In this document: piece by piece, positions 1-9,315 of the stretch
How the letters are laid out: each line of letters starts with the position of its first letter
Numbering within the stretch: the stretch's first letter is position 1
Assembly: GCA_013360405.1 (NCBI GenBank)
Contig: JABWBR010000024.1
Coordinates: 1 to 62,008, forward strand
Source: Saprospiraceae bacterium
Lineage (GTDB): Bacteria > Bacteroidota > Bacteroidia > Chitinophagales > Saprospiraceae
Direction: 5' to 3'
Length of the DNA: 62,008 nucleotides
The notes under the pieces: model-generated
Database searches by the model: none
What the model was told of the DNA's origin: nothing
What the model saw: only the letters and a program-made list of their open reading frames with translations
Position numbers and translations under genes: made by a program

Positions 1-1
1 T

Positions 2-469
2 TTTTATTATACCGCCCAGTTCAACACCGGATCACGCAAAGGCAAGGATAAATGGCTCATCCTGATTTCCGATGAAAAGGACATTGCCACTATCAATGCC
101 GCTTACCGCAAACGCTGGGGCATCGAGGTGTTCTTCCTGCATTGTAAAACCAACGGGATGAACTTTGAAGATCTCAACCTCAAAGCGCCCCAGAAGCTGC
201 AACTTATGATGGGGGTGGTGGCCATTGCTTATTGCCTTTCCATTGCCGAAGGCTTGCGCATAGAGAAAGTGAAACCCTGCAAAATCAAGAAGTCAAAGAA
301 CGGCCAATTTAGGGCTATCTCCATTTTCCGCCAAGGGTTCGACAGCCTGAAAAGCCGTCTGCACTTGCTGTGGGAACTGAAAATATGGCTGGTAAAATGC
401 CTGCGGAACACTAAAAAAATTGTCTTCAAAAAACCTACACTCGAAATCTTAACTCAAAGTGTCCAGTAG
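2..469 (+). mobile_element. IS4-family transposase, C-terminal part (cut by window edge)
   Basis: The frame is open from the first bases of the window to a stop at 467-469 and encodes the C-terminal half of a DDE transposase. The diagnostic Y-(2)-R-(3)-E-(6)-K signature of IS4-type transposases is complete: YRKRWGIEVFFLHCK, encoded around nt 107-151. The E is the third catalytic acid; the two catalytic aspartates would lie upstream of the window. The stop sits at a sequence reading gtgtccagtagtg, which may be near the right end of the element, but no left end is available to test an inverted repeat. Whether the element is intact cannot be judged here. Confidence 0.85.
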
Positions 470-504
470 TGTAAAAATTGTGAAAATGGTATTGGAATAT
501 TGGG

Positions 505-1134
505 TTACAGGTTAGTTCGGATGCTCAGCTTTTGCAGTATTTGCTTTGCTTTTGCAATGTTATCGTTACCAATGGCTTGACGACGGTTGTTGCCGTAGCG
601 GTCAGCGAAATACAAATGGTGCTGGAGTTGATATGCCGAAAAGCCATCGGTAATCGCCCAGACCCCCGCCTGCACGGTCATGGAATCCTCACCTTGAGCA
701 GCTTCAAGAAAACGAACCAAGTCATCAGAAACCTTCCGAACTCCGTAAAACATATCTTTTTCACCAGGAATGGGCAGGTTGGCATTGATGCAAGCTGCCC
801 CTACAGAAAAATGAGTGGTGTCGAGTGGGTATAGTGTGAAAGTGTGCGGGCGCTTTGTCACCATATTTTGGTGGCTACCAGATGACACGAAGTAAGTACC
901 GGGCGAGACCAGTACGAGTAGCCGTTTTCGGACAAGGCTTTCCACTTGGGCATGGATGACCTCAATGGATTGCCCGGTCGCTTTTGCCCTTACCAAGCCC
1001 TTCTGCTGGAGTTCGAGCAGGTCAATGGCTTTGCCGTCCGGCAACTGATTTGCTCTTGCGGTTAGTTTTTCGATACGCCGTTCCTTTCGGTCGGCGAACC
1101 ATTTGCGGATGCGTTGGATGAGTTTGTAAAACAT
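505..1134 (-). CDS. Hypothetical protein, predicted cytosolic
   Basis: A 209-residue protein of unrecognised family. I chose the ATG at 1134 (MFYKLIQRIRKWF) over an upstream in-frame start at 1248, because the extra 38 residues run over the intergenic region and look non-coding. The N-terminus is basic and helical. The C-terminal ~110 residues look like a folded beta-rich domain with the pattern VQAGVWAITDGF near residues 155-170. It is the third gene of a minus-strand series that starts with an ECF sigma factor at 2537 and may be co-expressed with it, although the gaps (118 and 178 bp) are larger than in a tight operon. No function is proposed. Confidence 0.6.
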   Translation of the reverse strand: MFYKLIQRIRKWFADRKERRIEKLTARANQLPDGKAIDLLELQQKGLVRAKATGQSIEVIHAQVESLVRKRLLVLVSPGTYFVSSGSHQNMVTKRPHTFTLYPLDTTHFSVGAACINANLPIPGEKDMFYGVRKVSDDLVRFLEAAQGEDSMTVQAGVWAITDGFSAYQLQHHLYFADRYGNNRRQAIGNDNIAKAKQILQKLSIRTNL

Positions 1135-1252
1135 GGCAGTTGAGTTTTGATGAAAAATGGTTTTGAAATGTAATACCCTTGGGCACACAAAAGTCAACAA
1201 GGAGTTAAGCGAAGCCCCGCACAAGGCGCTTTGTGCAGGGCTTCGCAAAAGG

Positions 1253-1708
1253 CTATTTCAGCATTTCGTCAACAAGGGCGATGACAGACTGGGCAATCAT
1301 CTGTTCGGCATCCCTGCCTGCATTGGTCTGTCCGCTGCAACTGATACTGCCTTGTTCCGCCCAGGTAGGGCGCCGGGTGGCAAGTGCCTTAGCTCTCAAC
1401 CTGCCCCATTCTTGCGGGGACAGCTCCTTGATTGCGGCAATGATTGACTTGAACCTGCCGCTGGAGCGGAGTTCCTTAGCGACGACATCAGCCGTTTTGC
1501 TTCTTTGGAACTCAGCCAAATCTAGGTCGGTAAAGCAGCAGCACCCCATCTGGTTGCAGCTTTCCCGGACGTTTTCAACTTGCGCCTTTTTGATGCAGCC
1601 GATGAGGTCGTCCGCTTTGGCTGGCTGACCGTTGGAGGAGCAGGCAGTGGCAAGTGCGAGCAAAAGGCACCAAGCGGATTTTTTGAAAAAGAAAATGGTC
1701 GTTTTCAT
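1253..1708 (-). CDS. Small putative lipoprotein
   Basis: A 151-residue protein starting at MKTTIFFFKKSAWC. A hydrophobic segment (CLLLALATACSSN) ends in a lipobox-like ATAC, so it is probably lipidated and anchored in the periplasm or outer membrane. The mature part holds several cysteines, including a run GCCCF, and a helical C-terminus; no family was recognised. It lies between an ECF sigma factor gene upstream and a hypothetical gene downstream on the same strand. An alternative ATG nine bases upstream (1717) is possible but would put MFI before the basic n-region. Confidence 0.6.
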   Translation of the reverse strand: MKTTIFFFKKSAWCLLLALATACSSNGQPAKADDLIGCIKKAQVENVRESCNQMGCCCFTDLDLAEFQRSKTADVVAKELRSSGRFKSIIAAIKELSPQEWGRLRAKALATRRPTWAEQGSISCSGQTNAGRDAEQMIAQSVIALVDEMLK

Positions 1709-1886
1709 GATGAACATACTTTTTTGGTTAGAAAATGAAAGAAGTTGGAGGTCGGTACACGCTGTACAAGTAGCACCTTTACATTGATAAATACCCTCAA
1801 TGCTTTTGGGTCAATAGCGAGGGCTGCGAGTTTTGAAAAAAAATGCCCAAGTGGGATTGAGCTCCACTTGGGCATTGGGCGGCACG

Positions 1887-2537
1887 TCAGGTATGCATCC
1901 TGCGGTTCATTTCCGCCCTCAAACGCATCTTCACCATGTAGCACCGCTGCTTGGCGGTTGAAGGGCTGGGGATGCGCATGCCTACTTTTTTGAAGTAGCC
2001 GAGTTCGGCTGCCAGTACCTCGTAGTTTTTGCCCTCGACAACATAACCCAACAACAGCCGACGGTTTTTCTCGCTTTGCCGCTGCAAGCAGGCTGCAAGG
2101 GTTTCCACGACTGTTTCGGCGAATGCTGCCTCATCCTGAGCGTTGTCAGCAAGTGCAGCTGCTTGGAAAGCGGTAGGGTCAAAGTCGGTGAAATGGGCGG
2201 TGTAGCGACTTCTGTGACGGCAACCTTTCAGGAAGGTGTTTCGGGCAATGCCGAAGAACCAGGTGAAGATCGAGCCTTCACCCCTGTACTCAAATTGCCC
2301 AGCTTGGATGCGGACAAGGAACTGCACCCAGGCATCCTGCATCACATCGTCCACGCCGAAGGCATCGCAGCCCCGGCACAGCAGGTATGCCCTGACGGAC
2401 TTGAACTGTTCCCTGTATTTTCTCTGAAAAATGGGCATGGCGACATAGCCCTTACCTGCCGTGAATAGGTTGAGGATGTTGGCATCAGTGGTTTGGCTGA
2501 AATCAGGAACAGGAGAATGGTTGACTTCTTTTTTCAT
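1887..2537 (-). CDS. ECF-type RNA polymerase sigma factor
   Basis: A 216-residue sigma-70 family protein of the extracytoplasmic-function type. Region 2 is visible as a helix pair followed by CDAFGVDDVMQDAWVQFL and GSIFTWFFGIARNTFLKGCR, the usual core-binding and -10-recognition pattern. Region 4 lies in the C-terminal part (NRRLLLGYVVEGKNYEVLAAELG, then STAKQRCYMVKMRLRAEMNRR), although the recognition helix is unusually long, with an insert around KKVGMRIPSP. The start MKKEVNHSP at 2537 is preferred to an upstream in-frame ATG at 2585. No anti-sigma factor is adjacent; the next genes are a lipoprotein and a hypothetical protein. It could control nearby secreted proteins, but nothing in the sequence proves this. 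Confidence 0.85.
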   Translation of the reverse strand: MKKEVNHSPVPDFSQTTDANILNLFTAGKGYVAMPIFQRKYREQFKSVRAYLLCRGCDAFGVDDVMQDAWVQFLVRIQAGQFEYRGEGSIFTWFFGIARNTFLKGCRHRSRYTAHFTDFDPTAFQAAALADNAQDEAAFAETVVETLAACLQRQSEKNRRLLLGYVVEGKNYEVLAAELGYFKKVGMRIPSPSTAKQRCYMVKMRLRAEMNRRMHT

Positions 2538-2827
2538 CGCAAAAGAATTTACCAACGGCAACCATCGGCGGTGGACTGCGGACACAACTGCTCAAGCCCG
2601 ATGAACGCACAGGTACTTGAGGGCTTGTCCAACCGGACATCCCCGATGATTGCCGCTGAATGATGAGTGATGTGAAAAGTAGTCCGGACTACAACTTTTG
2701 GCGCTTGTAGTCAAAGGTGAGGCAAGCAGGTTTTGCAAACAACCCGAATTGAAAACATGTCACCCGGAACGAGGGACTTTCTCTCCGCAGAGGGCTGGGG
2801 GAAAATGCAGCGGGGTTCGGGGGAAAT

Positions 2828-2870
2828 GCAAAAAGGCGTCACGGCTATTTGCTGTGACGCCTTTTTTGCA
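2828..2870. terminator. Bidirectional intrinsic terminator
   Basis: GCAAAAAGGCGTCAC and GTGACGCCTTTTTTGC form a strong GC-rich stem with an 11-base loop and T-runs on both strands. It lies 18 bp beyond the stop of the large minus-strand T9SS gene (2888-5623), so it most likely terminates that transcript. Confidence 0.85.
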
Positions 2871-2887
2871 TGATAATCAGTATTTTA

Positions 2888-5623
2888 TCAATGCACTATT
2901 GCCAATTTTTCAACGACCTGTCCTTCTGCTGATTGGATGGCAACCAGGTACATGCCATTTGGCAATTCCTGCCCATCGAAGCGCAGGCGGTAGCTGCCCG
3001 GCTGGAAGTGCTGCCTGTTGGAAAGCGTCTTCACCCTTTTGCCACTCATGTCCAACACCTCGATGATAAGGTATTGGGGTGAAACGACCGAGAACAAAAC
3101 GTTGACCGAGCCACTCGATGGATTAGGCGAAACGGTAAGGCTAACGGGGTTGCCTTTTGCTTCATGGGTTGCATTGGGCACCATGCAGTCGAACTGCACA
3201 TTCGGGTTGTAGTAGGGGTTGATACGCTCCTTGGCGAAAAGGTACCAACACGTCGCACCACCTGTGTGCAGGACGTTGTGGTATTCCCAACTGAAACAAG
3301 TAGAAACGTGGTCGTGGCAGGCGGCGACAATCCCCCTTCCATTGTTGCGGGGACCATGTGCCTGGACATACTCGATTTCTTCCAACATTTCATGGTAAAA
3401 AGTCGTGTCGCTAAGCCAGCAAGCACAGGTGGTCATTTGCCCTGTTCCTTCATACCAAACGCCATCGAGTAAGGGCGGGGTGCAACTGCTAAAATCAAAG
3501 CCTTTGTAAATATGCGGGTCGCCGGGATGCGTATGATTGTCAATGTAGGTACTATCCCTAGCCCAATAGTAGCCTCTTGTAAAATCAGAGTGGCGGTCGT
3601 TGTAAGCGAGCAGGTACCAGGGCTGGAGGTCGGTCGGGATGACGCTGGTGTTGATGCCATTGCCCCAATAGTCTGTGCCGGTAAAAAACTTACCGTTGAC
3701 ATCATCCCACATGGATTTAACGAACTCATCGGCATGGTTTGCAGCGTCGAGGTATTCCGTATTTCCTGTGATATTGTACAGCCGGATGAACATGGGGTAG
3801 AGGTCAATATTGTGTTCAGTTGCAGAGTAGGCAAATTCGATTTGAGTGGTGTCCCAACCTTCATAGCCCGCGGTGAATCCCCTGTTGCCCCAAGTATGCT
3901 CAATGCACCAATTGGCAAGTACTTCAGCAGATGCGAGGAAGGATGAATCGCCGGTGGCTTCGTACAGGCTGATAATGGCAAGTGCCGCCCATGCGATATT
4001 GCCAGTGGAAGTGGAAACGTCATAGATGTCTTCTCTCCATACTCCGGTATCTCCCACCATTTCCTTCCAATATCCCGACATCCTTGCTTTGCCATTAATG
4101 TCGTAGTGTAACCCTGCAGCATAAACATTGCGCAACCGCCCGTCCGAGAAATAGCGGTCGTTGTTTTGGGCAAACAAGAACGCATCGCCTATCCTTCTGG
4201 CAGCAGTGAGGTAGGCTCCGTTGGCACTTGGGTTTTTGTAATATTCTGCGAGCAAGGCAATGAGGACAAGGGCGGCATCGTAGGTGTGCGATGTCATTTG
4301 TTGTGACCAAAACAAAGAGTCACTATTGGGCATCACAAAACTTTGAGGGAAGCGTGGTTCATCAAGCCGGGAGCGATTGAAATAGATGCTGTCAAAATGG
4401 ATGACGGCGGAGTCGGGGTTCCAGGCTTGGGGGGCAACTATTTTAGGACCTGTGATGAGGCTGTCATAATTGCTCTTCAAATGTACACCTACATAGTAAA
4501 TTGAATCGAGGAAAAGCGTAACAGAATCTGGTGTAAAAAAGCCTAAGTGGTACTTCTTTAAAGCTATGCCAAAGCCGAGGTTCGTTCTGCTGAAATGCGT
4601 ATCGTTGGGCATATCCCAGCAGCATTTGCACCACGAAGTGTCTATTGAAAAAATGGCAGATTTTTTACCGCCCTCACAAGAATCTGAATTGAAATTGACT
4701 TCAATTTTGCCCGGTTTGGACATTTTAGCCATGAAGCAGATTGAATCCAGACCAAGAAGGTCGTAGCCTTGGGCAGTGCCAAGCGCCCAGTCCGCATCAA
4801 TGGTTATGTTTGGGGCAAGCATGCCAAAACCACCGTAACAATTGTTGTTTGGAGGATTGTTGATGACGTTGGCAGGGCGCATCCAAGTGACTGCGATGCA
4901 ATCTTCTCCGGTATCGTCCATGCTGTCCAATGAAACGTTTAGATACTCGCTACAATCATAGGGATAGGGATCCTCGTACCTGCCCCATTTGGGATATTTG
5001 TTGTTCGCCCCTGCTGATGGGCTTTTATAGACCCAAAAGCGGTCGTCAAGCAAATACAGGACGTGCCTTTCCCAAGCTGTACCCTGGGTCAAATCTATGC
5101 GACCAGTGCTTCGGGCATCCACACCATCTTCGTAAATGTAGGCTGGGTTGGAACTTTTGAATGGTGGGCGGTTCGTGCCACCAACTATAACTTCCAATTT
5201 TCCTTTGCCTTTCAAATAAAAAACCAGTGAATCCGCCCCTAACATATCAATCCCCGGAAACTGCCCGAAATTGTCCACGCCCCAAGTGTAAGCCCATGCA
5301 GCGTAGCCGTTCGAATCGGGCACTACATGCTTGTAAATGAGCAGTCCGTTGCTATGCCAGTCGTCCGGGTCTTCCCGGTATTGCTGGGTAATCGTTGTGA
5401 AATTGTCCACGTCCCCCTCGCCATGCGGGATAAAGATATTACAGGCATCGTTGCCGTTAAGATAGACAAAGGAAACGACATGGCAGCGGTAGAGCTGGTC
5501 GGTGATAAACAGCCGGGCGCTGTCGGCGGGGGCGGGGTTCCGCTGTGCGCAAAGGGTGGCGGAGAAAAGCATTAGGGTAAAGCTTTTCATCCAGGTTCGG
5601 AAATGGGTGTTGAGTTTGACCAT
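2888..5623 (-). CDS. Large secreted glycosidase-like protein with T9SS sorting domain
   Basis: A 911-residue secreted protein. The N-terminus is a signal peptide (WMKSFTLMLFSATLCAQ). Residues ~30-400 look like two beta-sandwich, carbohydrate-binding-like modules; the fragments DSLVFYLKGKGKLEVIVGG and DSICFMAKMSKPGKIEVNF have parallel layout. Residues ~430-780 are helix-rich repeats with many aromatic and acidic residues, such as DAALVLIALLAEYYKNP and NIAWAALAIISLYEATGD, as in six-hairpin (alpha/alpha)6 glycosidases. The last ~80 residues are a type A T9SS C-terminal domain (VSPNPSSGSVNV ... NGMYLVAIQ), which directs export through the Por secretion system. Substrate and exact family are unknown. 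It is divergently transcribed from a membrane-bound regulator. Confidence 0.75.
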   Translation of the reverse strand: MVKLNTHFRTWMKSFTLMLFSATLCAQRNPAPADSARLFITDQLYRCHVVSFVYLNGNDACNIFIPHGEGDVDNFTTITQQYREDPDDWHSNGLLIYKHVVPDSNGYAAWAYTWGVDNFGQFPGIDMLGADSLVFYLKGKGKLEVIVGGTNRPPFKSSNPAYIYEDGVDARSTGRIDLTQGTAWERHVLYLLDDRFWVYKSPSAGANNKYPKWGRYEDPYPYDCSEYLNVSLDSMDDTGEDCIAVTWMRPANVINNPPNNNCYGGFGMLAPNITIDADWALGTAQGYDLLGLDSICFMAKMSKPGKIEVNFNSDSCEGGKKSAIFSIDTSWCKCCWDMPNDTHFSRTNLGFGIALKKYHLGFFTPDSVTLFLDSIYYVGVHLKSNYDSLITGPKIVAPQAWNPDSAVIHFDSIYFNRSRLDEPRFPQSFVMPNSDSLFWSQQMTSHTYDAALVLIALLAEYYKNPSANGAYLTAARRIGDAFLFAQNNDRYFSDGRLRNVYAAGLHYDINGKARMSGYWKEMVGDTGVWREDIYDVSTSTGNIAWAALAIISLYEATGDSSFLASAEVLANWCIEHTWGNRGFTAGYEGWDTTQIEFAYSATEHNIDLYPMFIRLYNITGNTEYLDAANHADEFVKSMWDDVNGKFFTGTDYWGNGINTSVIPTDLQPWYLLAYNDRHSDFTRGYYWARDSTYIDNHTHPGDPHIYKGFDFSSCTPPLLDGVWYEGTGQMTTCACWLSDTTFYHEMLEEIEYVQAHGPRNNGRGIVAACHDHVSTCFSWEYHNVLHTGGATCWYLFAKERINPYYNPNVQFDCMVPNATHEAKGNPVSLTVSPNPSSGSVNVLFSVVSPQYLIIEVLDMSGKRVKTLSNRQHFQPGSYRLRFDGQELPNGMYLVAIQSAEGQVVEKLAIVH

Positions 5624-5683
5624 GATTGAAAATTTAGGTGAATAGTATTTGTATCAAGATTCTATATCACAATTTCCCCATAG

Positions 5684-5715
5684 TCAACTGTTGATTGTAA
5701 AAATACCGGTATTTT
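5684..5715. promoter_or_regulatory. Candidate operator palindromes in divergent intergenic region
   Basis: The 159 bp between the divergent genes at 5623 and 5783 contain two perfect palindromes: TCAACTGTTGA at 5684-5694 and AAAATACCGGTATTTT at 5700-5715. They lie close to the middle of the gap, where a regulator could act on both promoters. The membrane regulator encoded at 5783 carries HTH-like segments and is the obvious candidate binder; this link is inferred. Confidence 0.4.
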
Positions 5716-5782
5716 GGGCTTATTTTCCCGAATTTGGTGATTTTTGTTCCACGGGGTTTTCATCACAACAACGGTCTGAACC

Positions 5783-8638
5783 ATGCACAAAAAACTGACT
5801 CCCCTCCTGCTGCTTGCGCTTTTTTTTTCCATCACAGCTACCGCACAGCCCCGCAAAATCGGTTCACCCGTGGTGCGCAATTTCACCAGAGAAGAATATA
5901 AGGCTGGACCACAGAACTGGGCGATTGACCAGGATGAAAAGGGGCGCTTGTACTTCGGTAACAATGATGGCTTGCTGATGTACGATGGCACTTTTCGTTT
6001 ATTTCCCTTGCCCAACAAGACTATCGTACGTTCCATGGCTTATGACAAAAACAGCCGTAGAGTGTACGTGGGTGGTCAAGGCACTTTTGGTTTCTTTAAA
6101 AGGAACGGTTCAGGCTCATTCGAGTATAGTTGCCTGAGCGATAGCCTTGCAAAACAGGAAGACCGGGACTTTGAGGACGTCTGGAGGATTTTCCTCGATG
6201 ATGCTGACAACAGCATCCTTTTCACCACCTACAAGATGATTGTGCGGTACCGCCAGGGACAACCTCCAAGGGCGTATCGTCCACAAAAGGGCGACCTGGA
6301 GTTTGCATTTTCCATCCGGGGCAACATTTACGCATGGCAACCGGGCATAGGTTTGGTCGAACTAAGGGCTGATACATTCCATGTGGTAAACGGCGGCGAT
6401 GTTTTTAGCCAAGATAAGATGAGCGTAAAGGCGATTCTGCCATTTGACGGAGATACCAAGCTGATTGCCACGGAGCAAAAAGGGTTGTACAAGTTTGACG
6501 GTAGAAATAGCCCAACACCCTGGCTTGAAAACATGACCGGTTTTTTTGAAGAAGTGGTCATCAACACGGGCGCAATGCTGCAAGATGGCAATTACGCTTT
6601 CGCTACCAAGTTGAATGGCGTAGTCATCATCGAACGGGCTACAGGCAATATGATAGCCCAATTGGACAAAGACCACGGGCTTCCGAACGACAATGTGATT
6701 GCCATCAAGCAAAGCGCAGATAAGAACCTTTGGCTGGGGTTGCACAATGGGCTTGCCAGGGCTGACATCAATTCATTGTGGAATTTCGTTTTCGTCCCTC
6801 CATATACTCAAATAGGTGCTCACGGGTCGGTACTGTTTAAAAATAAACTTTACTTAGTGACGCCAAATGGTCTGTTTGTGAAGGAGTTTAAAGAACATGA
6901 GGTGCTGGGAAAAGAATTCACAGCCGTGAAGGGTACAGAAGGGGAGGCTTGGAACTTAAGTGAGGTCCACGACACCTTGTTTTTGGGGCACCACAACGGC
7001 GCTTATTGTATCTGCAGCGACGGACGGCTGGAGCAAATAGACACAATCAAAGGGTATTGGAAATTCCTTGCCGTGCCTGGTCGCTCCGATTTACTGTTGG
7101 CGGGCAACTATTCCGGCTTGGTGCTTTTCGAAAAATCTCCAGGCAGCCCGTGCGGATGGAAAAAACTTAAAGATTTCCCTGGCGAGTCTTCGAGAATCAT
7201 GGAGTTTGATAAAAATGGAACCACACTTTGGATGACCCATGTGTACAAAGGCGTGTGGAAGTTGGATTTTAAGCCCGATTATTCAGACTTGGCTCAGAAG
7301 CCCTTTCACTTCGGCAAGACCAACCTCAACGGGCTACCTTCATTGGATAAAATCAATGTTTTCAAGATTGACGACGGGGTCGTTTTCGGAACAGAAAATG
7401 GTGTTTATAGCTATGGTACTTCCAATGTTTTTGGCCTGGACAACAAGTTCTTGAAGATTTTTGGAGATACCGCCTTTGTCTCTTTTATGGTACAAGACAG
7501 CGAGGACAATATTTGGTTTTGGGCAAACGGCAAGCCGGGTAAATTAAGAAAGACCGCTGCCGGATACGAGCGGGTCAATTTCCCGGAGCTTGGGTTCCTC
7601 GATGGAAACTTCAAATCTAACTTTGAGCACATCAACCCTCTGCGCGGGGGGGGCATACTTTTCGGCACAGCAGATGGCTTTTTCAAATATGGAGCGAATC
7701 CGTCAGTACCCGTCATTCCCCCGACCGGGGCTTCGACGAAAGCCCTGCCTACCTGGATAAGCATTTTCCCCTGGGTTCTGGCAGCCGTTTTGACGGGGCT
7801 ATTCCTGTTTGTTTACTGGTGGTGTAAGAAGAAAGTTGTGATTGAGCCTTCAAAAGCGGCTTCAAGTTTATCACTGCTGATTGAACACGGATATGAAAAC
7901 TGTCTGAAGGACCTCGAAAAAAAATTGCGAACAGAAAAACACAGTCCTGAATCCTTGTTTAAGGAACTTGATTTCTTCCAACAATCGGTTGCACCGAGTG
8001 AAAAACAACTTGCGCTCTACGAAGAAAACAGGTCGTGGGTGAAAGCACTGAGGGTTCTGTTTTCAAAAGCGCCCGACACCTTTTGGAAAGTGGCTGTTAG
8101 CGCAAAGAACGGAATGAACGAGGATGAAATTTGCCAATATCTCAACCTGTCAAAAACAACAGTAAAGGACAGGCACTTGAAAGACCTGCACGTGTATTTT
8201 GGCACCAAAGACATGAATGCTCTCAGGCAAAAACTTAGCAACTTTCACAAATTGCAAATTGACGACATTCAGCATTTGCCTTTGCAAAAAGTCTTAAACC
8301 AAATTAAAACCAACCTCTATTTACCCTTCGATGAACTGGCTAATCTTATCAATTCCCGGCTGAGCAACTTGGCACCATTTGACAAAAGGTTAATGGCTTA
8401 TGCCGATGAGAAGCCTTGGCTGAGAAAGCTCCAGAAGGACTACCCCGGCAAATTAAATCAAAAACTGTTGGTGACTTGCATCGGCATCCGAAACGTGTTG
8501 ACGGATGAAACCATGGCAACTTTGACGGAATATTCGGTAAAACAGATGGAACATGCCCGGAAAAACCTTCGTGATATATTCACGCTACCCGATGGAGATG
8601 CCTTGACAGAGTTAATCGAGAACTACCCTGATGAGTAA
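5783..8638 (+). CDS. Membrane-bound one-component regulator: periplasmic propeller plus HTH-like cytosolic region
   Basis: A 951-residue protein. It has a signal peptide (KLTPLLLLALFFSITATAQ), then ~600 residues of repeats typical of two-component-regulator propellers (LYFGNNDGLLMYDG, NLWLGLHNGLARAD, NIWFWANGKPGKLR), a transmembrane helix at about residues 655-680 (WISIFPWVLAAVLTGLFLFVYWW) and a ~270-residue cytosolic part. No histidine kinase domain is present. Instead two segments resemble degenerate LuxR-like HTHs: MNEDEICQYLNLSKTTVKDR and, near the C-terminus, a region LTDETMATLTEYSVKQMEHARKNLR. Periplasmic ligand sensing could therefore pass directly to DNA binding. The neighbouring secreted glycosidase-like gene is the likely target. 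Confidence 0.75.
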   Translation: MHKKLTPLLLLALFFSITATAQPRKIGSPVVRNFTREEYKAGPQNWAIDQDEKGRLYFGNNDGLLMYDGTFRLFPLPNKTIVRSMAYDKNSRRVYVGGQGTFGFFKRNGSGSFEYSCLSDSLAKQEDRDFEDVWRIFLDDADNSILFTTYKMIVRYRQGQPPRAYRPQKGDLEFAFSIRGNIYAWQPGIGLVELRADTFHVVNGGDVFSQDKMSVKAILPFDGDTKLIATEQKGLYKFDGRNSPTPWLENMTGFFEEVVINTGAMLQDGNYAFATKLNGVVIIERATGNMIAQLDKDHGLPNDNVIAIKQSADKNLWLGLHNGLARADINSLWNFVFVPPYTQIGAHGSVLFKNKLYLVTPNGLFVKEFKEHEVLGKEFTAVKGTEGEAWNLSEVHDTLFLGHHNGAYCICSDGRLEQIDTIKGYWKFLAVPGRSDLLLAGNYSGLVLFEKSPGSPCGWKKLKDFPGESSRIMEFDKNGTTLWMTHVYKGVWKLDFKPDYSDLAQKPFHFGKTNLNGLPSLDKINVFKIDDGVVFGTENGVYSYGTSNVFGLDNKFLKIFGDTAFVSFMVQDSEDNIWFWANGKPGKLRKTAAGYERVNFPELGFLDGNFKSNFEHINPLRGGGILFGTADGFFKYGANPSVPVIPPTGASTKALPTWISIFPWVLAAVLTGLFLFVYWWCKKKVVIEPSKAASSLSLLIEHGYENCLKDLEKKLRTEKHSPESLFKELDFFQQSVAPSEKQLALYEENRSWVKALRVLFSKAPDTFWKVAVSAKNGMNEDEICQYLNLSKTTVKDRHLKDLHVYFGTKDMNALRQKLSNFHKLQIDDIQHLPLQKVLNQIKTNLYLPFDELANLINSRLSNLAPFDKRLMAYADEKPWLRKLQKDYPGKLNQKLLVTCIGIRNVLTDETMATLTEYSVKQMEHARKNLRDIFTLPDGDALTELIENYPDE

Positions 8639-8666
8639 CAACAATTTCAAGCGAACTAAGTCGAGG

Positions 8667-8960
8667 TCAAATCTTTGCTACTCGAATCGTTTCGACGAAC
8701 TCGTTTTCGTTTTCTACTGAAAGCCAATAAAATCCAGATGGTAGCGCATCCCAGTTGAGCGCTATTTCCAACGCTCCTTGCTCAAAAGCGAAAGCGCTAT
8801 TTGAAACCTGTTGCCCGATTGAATTGTACGCCGAAAGTTTCACCCAGCGAGTGGGCTTGCCGCTCAGTACCACTTTGAACTGACCAGTTGTAGGGTTGGG
8901 GAAGGCTAATAAAATCTGAAAATCAACTACCTCTGCAGCCCTAACAAAATCCAAAAACAC
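8667..8960 (-). pseudogene. Orphan T9SS C-terminal sorting domain (gene remnant)
   Basis: A 97-residue open frame consisting almost entirely of a type A T9SS sorting domain: AFPNPTTGQFKVVLSG at the start, WVKLSAYNSIGQQV in the middle, LPSGFYWLSVENE near the end. Such domains normally cap large secreted proteins. Here there is no signal peptide and no cargo, and the only start is a GTG at 8960. The likeliest reading is the surviving tail of a deleted surface-protein gene; upstream sequence (8961-9315) shows no continuation that I could recognise. Confidence 0.65.
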
Positions 8961-9315
8961 CTCCTTTTTCCTGCTGTAAGCCGAATTCCTCCTTTTTCGT
9001 GCGCCCCTTATCCAATGTCAATAAAGAAGGGTACTTTAGCTCAAACATCGCCATGGCGCTCAGGAAGAAATCTGGAAACCTAATAGAGGCATTCGAGGCT
9101 CAGTGGTCGGCCAACTGTTCATAAAAACCTCTGCATAAGCCATATAAGCTATCGTAGCTGATACCTCCTGGATGTTCCATGTGCAGTTTTAACTCATAGA
9201 TACATCTTATTCTTTATCAATGCATTGCGCACCAAAGCGGGAATCGCTGAACATTGTCTTTCCCCTGCATATTAACAACATTATCAGCAAATTAGCAAAT
9301 TAGCAAATCAGCACA
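8961..9315. other. Gene-free stretch with short tandem repeats
   Basis: No convincing gene. The right end (about 9280-9319) holds repeats of the 8-mer agcaaatt (agcaaattagcaaattagcaaatcagcac). The same unit recurs on the other side of the next gene at 10916-10945, so the kinase-RapZ gene is bracketed by related repeats. The left part may be decayed coding sequence of the protein whose tail is at 8667-8960. Confidence 0.5.

Noticed and set aside
128-469. Independent gene starting at GTG 128
   Set aside because: The same frame is open to the window start and encodes the transposase domain upstream; the GTG is internal.
3433-4185. A 250-codon minus-strand open frame
   Set aside because: Lies in another frame inside the T9SS glycosidase-like gene; Thr/Pro/Ser-rich with no coherent fold.
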